This document shows, piece by piece, positions 5,601-6,141 of a stretch of 6,141 nucleotides of DNA. The notes beneath the pieces were generated by a model. That model ran no database searches. It was not told the origin of the DNA and saw only the letters and a list, made by a program, of their open reading frames with translations. Location of the stretch: assembly GCA_910585875.1 (NCBI GenBank), contig CAJUIK010000007.1, positions 1 to 6,141 on the forward strand. Reading direction: 5' to 3'. Made by a program: the position numbers and the translations under genes. This DNA is from an uncultured Eubacteriales bacterium (lineage in GTDB: Bacteria; Bacillota; Clostridia; Oscillospirales; Butyricicoccaceae). Each line of letters opens with the position of its first letter. Within the stretch, counting starts at the first letter, position 1.

Positions 5601-6141
5601 CAAGATTCGCCGTCGGAAGGAAAATCGACCGCGGCGGATAGGAGCAACGCCCCGTTGCCTTTCAATTTCGCAGACCGAACCAATGAATTTTATATCCTGC
5701 GGGAGACAAAGTCGCCCGAGGGATACCGCAAAAATCCGGTGGATATTCTGCTGCAATATCATCATGACACCGACACCATCACCGTAGTCAACCGCTGGAC
5801 CACCGGCGTCGTCTCCAGCTTCACCAACCATATCGCGGGCAATGCCAACATTACATATGGAGCGTTTAATATCAACAGCGGCGACATTGAAGACAGCGGT
5901 GTAAAGGTGCCGGAAAAGGTGCAAAAGGACGGCTTGATTATGGCGGTTCCCATGGTCAAGGTGCAGAATGAAAGGCCCCAGGCCAAAGGCCAGGAATCCC
6001 CGGAAGCGCCGGAGGAAAGCGATGCGGTCGGCCGGTGGAAAGCCATGTACGGAAGCAACTTGAGCGGCTATCATGTTGTGACGCCGGCCCATCGGACGGC
6101 GGAAGATTGGCGCAAGGCCCTGCTGAAAGCGGCCCTCTATC
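2499..6141 (+). CDS. Secreted surface protein with Cys/His modules, Ig-like, fibro-slime and SpaA/CnaB domains (5' part)
   Basis: The frame is open from ATG 2499 to the window edge: 1214 codons with no stop, so the C-terminus is missing. Residues 1-36 form a signal peptide (basic start, hydrophobic WLAALLCICIILPYL, likely cut after APA). Next come Cys/His modules at about 46-90 and 183-224, separated by an acidic Pro/Glu/Gly-rich linker (91-182). Two related Ig-like segments follow (about 259-331 and 380-504), then a fibro-slime region (about 520-964) and a SpaA/CnaB-like domain (about 968-1100). The tail includes another Pro/Glu-rich stretch. Thirteen cysteines fall in residues 46-224 and only one in the rest of the mature part. 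This layout matches large cell-wall-attached adhesin or pilin-like proteins of gut Clostridia, so an outer-surface binding role is likely; no ligand can be named. An LPXTG-type anchor would be expected beyond the window. Base composition changes sharply within the gene. It has its own promoter and is divergent from the FIST operon. Confidence 0.88.
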   Translation, partial: MRAVRKQFKRPRWLAALLCICIILPYLNGFTLSAPAQPEEGQEGLCEHHPAHTKECGFEEARQEQPCGHQHDETCGYTPAQPEIPCDMNCGQENPGEGENNLENPEAPETPEGPAQPEEEAPEGDAPDGGETAPDGKEENAAETPEQGPAEAQPEPGQEKDSEELPEEQTPLDQAPALHRPDCAYRPAQPEGLCAHQHDEQCGYQPAQPASPCGFACEKCREDCVQSWEYLDEEGVLVFSEDANLWGLSAPGANQENPLTAEALAAMLPAQIHAQLGGGKQADLPLTWDLSAIPQEGLWQGLHTLRASLPQDYRLAQDAPAIAVLLAVGDGGMMATPITKYINQWKFLSRTNNETNNEIEENKINILLTNTDRTTVIKKLEDMLPLQIRGWGSYDWGKDTWEALLAAGFIDEKEGVGEAWNYPSDASSDTLPEKSTAARVRWGKVNIQWDLTQVPQSLEWETAFTLTAKPTSPYLIVNSNDPVEYSKRNSSVADILTLEVTLKDMDLSSHTVSSVEPDNVTVNLFDYWVNEEKGEYPAAEKGGDILTKSDEHQYPNTKYPSGTTPETEPEYHQTKWSTQDDWWQGINKGHLLLFGDGLIHAGLWNKGAGETSEYGKTYAGMEKIVKNVLGDDGYPELNLSQAEQVLNNNDADEKLRRDEKLVKDYKLAGDHDDGQGVAYAGKDIQNLSKTLLGVWGGNLNDTESLNYLFDPNVANNYKKSYTDIKGLFQLDGEGYYYYKMRKNFAEFQEDGEGGGRFVLYDAPATVRTDGTDKQEASVGNFFPFNKAEEVFDGLDENGNLTSSVSQSRNAMNHHLGMMVEAEFRQPSNGKIKMGSGEAKPMTFEFSGDDDVWVFVDDVLVLDIGGTHSELYGTIDFSTGDVYIGQSYRTKDIPENPAQPDNGDKCITHTTLRQLYRDAGKETSVSWSGKDNDGNTFASNSVHTLKMFYLERGNYDSSIALRFNLQPLLYQQIKKVDQNGDPLQGAEFELYEALEDASGSVVGTNGDAKGRKYEAGTERLATLTSGADGVDQFVAQDSPSEGKSTAADRSNAPLPFNFADRTNEFYILRETKSPEGYRKNPVDILLQYHHDTDTITVVNRWTTGVVSSFTNHIAGNANITYGAFNINSGDIEDSGVKVPEKVQKDGLIMAVPMVKVQNERPQAKGQESPEAPEESDAVGRWKAMYGSNLSGYHVVTPAHRTAEDWRKALLKAALY
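2697..2768 (+). repeat. Cys/His module, copy A (residues 67-90)
   Basis: The translated module reads CGHQHDETCGYTPAQP, then PC two residues later, then a final Cys. Cysteines fall at 67, 75, 86 and 90, with His at 69 and 71. A shorter related unit precedes it (C46, H48, H49, H52, C56, then Gly-Phe). The same spacing recurs in copy B, while many matching codons use different synonymous bases. That points to an old duplication kept at the protein level. Disulfides or a metal site are both possible. Confidence 0.7.
3078..3149 (+). repeat. Cys/His module, copy B (residues 194-217)
   Basis: The translated module reads CAHQHDEQCGYQPAQP, then PC two residues later, then a final Cys. Cysteines at 194, 202, 213 and 217 have exactly the spacing of copy A (8, 11, 4). 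It is preceded by C183-A-Y with its own PAQP and followed by further cysteines at 220 and 224, so the end reads C-x3-C-x2-C-x3-C. This cluster is the densest in the protein. Confidence 0.7.
3273..3491 (+). repeat. Ig-like domain, copy 1 (GC-rich; residues about 259-331)
   Basis: The segment has the layout MLPAQI, then LPLTWDLSAIPQ, then LPQDYRLAQDAPAIAVLLAV. This pattern (a short LP strand, a V/L-x-W-D strand, and a closing strand of alternating hydrophobics) resembles bacterial Ig-like repeats of surface proteins. A diverged second copy follows in the AT-rich part of the gene. Assignment to an exact family needs a profile search. Confidence 0.5.
3548..3571 (+). repeat. 12-bp perfect tandem duplication (TNNE x2)
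   Basis: AACCAATAATGA occurs twice head to tail (3548-3559 and 3560-3571). It is in frame and encodes Thr-Asn-Asn-Glu twice. It lies close to the start of the AT-rich segment. A change of copy number would keep the frame, so it would alter length only. Confidence 0.8.
3636..4007 (+). repeat. Ig-like domain, copy 2 (AT-rich; residues about 380-504)
   Basis: The landmarks of copy 1 recur in order: MLPLQI at 383-388, VNIQWDLTQVPQ, SPYLI, and a closing ILTLEVTLKD. About 50 extra residues (including GWGSYDWGKDTWEALLAAGF) sit between the first and second landmarks. The DNA is AT-rich and uses codons such as AGA, ATA, TTA and CTA that copy 1 avoids, so the two copies did not arise by recent duplication within this gene. 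Confidence 0.45.
4056..5390 (+). other. Fibro-slime (PA14-like) domain region, residues about 520-964
   Basis: The region opens with VTVNLFDY and GINKGHLLLFG, typical of large fibro-slime proteins of Clostridia. It passes through LNYLFDP, YYYYKMRKNFAEF and NFFPFN, and reaches the core motif FEFSGDDDVWVFVDD at about 843-857, followed by LVLDIGGTHSELYGTIDF. It ends in FYLERGNYDSSIALRFNL at 947-964. The GDDDVW acidic loop is characteristic of this beta-sandwich family, known from slime-mould and bacterial cell-surface proteins and thought to act in carbohydrate or cell-surface binding. The only Cys outside the N-terminal modules (residue 905) lies here. Confidence 0.82.
5400..5798 (+). other. 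SpaA/CnaB-type (prealbumin-like) domain, residues about 968-1100
   Basis: IKKVDQNGDPLQGAEFELYE (about 972-991) is the standard opening strand of SpaA/CnaB domains, and ILRETKSPEGYRKNPVDILL (from about 1066) is the standard closing part. Glu1069 in RET..PEGY aligns with the catalytic Glu of isopeptide-forming CnaB domains. In my hand alignment to a known CnaB domain the reactive Lys position falls at Gln971, with Lys973 and Lys974 just after it, so formation of the crosslink is uncertain. The middle is longer than usual, about 75 residues between the two motifs. Confidence 0.78.

Noticed and set aside
4896..6092. Minus-strand frames of 183 and 205 codons
   Set aside because: Both lie opposite the fibro-slime and SpaA coding sequence, lack ribosome sites and promoters, and overlap each other without sense.

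Overview
The window looks like chromosomal DNA of a fairly GC-rich, low-GC-phylum Gram-positive bacterium. The best guess is a gut-type Clostridia (Oscillospiraceae-like) member of the Bacillota. This is inferred from strong AGGAGG-type ribosome binding sites, consensus SigA promoters, a TTG start, and a large fibro-slime/SpaA-type surface protein of a style common in gut Clostridia. No RNA gene, CRISPR array or transposase is visible.

Layout: (1) 1-145, the 3' end of a plus-strand gene for a HlyC/CorC (hemolysin/CNNM-like) family membrane protein, closed by a strong hairpin terminator at 161-199. (2) 220-2222, a two-gene minus-strand operon. It reads from a good promoter (2310-2281) into a FIST-domain sensory protein (2222-1167) and then, 14 nt later, into a small soluble methyl-accepting chemotaxis protein with a TTG start (1152-220). 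The chemoreceptor has no membrane segment or obvious sensor domain of its own, so the FIST protein may be its sensing partner. (3) 2223-2498, a divergent intergenic region with two back-to-back promoters and two inverted repeats, one straddling the -35 box of the rightward promoter. (4) 2499-6141, a single plus-strand reading frame with no stop codon, 1214 codons visible and running off the window. It encodes a secreted surface protein with, in order: signal peptide, Cys/His-rich modules separated by an acidic Pro/Glu-rich linker, two Ig-like domains, a fibro-slime (PA14-like) domain, and a SpaA/CnaB-type domain. Its C-terminus, where a sorting signal would be expected, lies outside the window.

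The most notable features are the repeated Cys/His modules with identical spacing, the abrupt switch in base composition inside the surface-protein gene (about 75% GC falling to about 22% GC within some 120 bp, and rising again near 4020), and the split FIST + soluble chemoreceptor pair. The surface protein and the sensory operon are divergently transcribed. Nothing in the sequence proves they work together.
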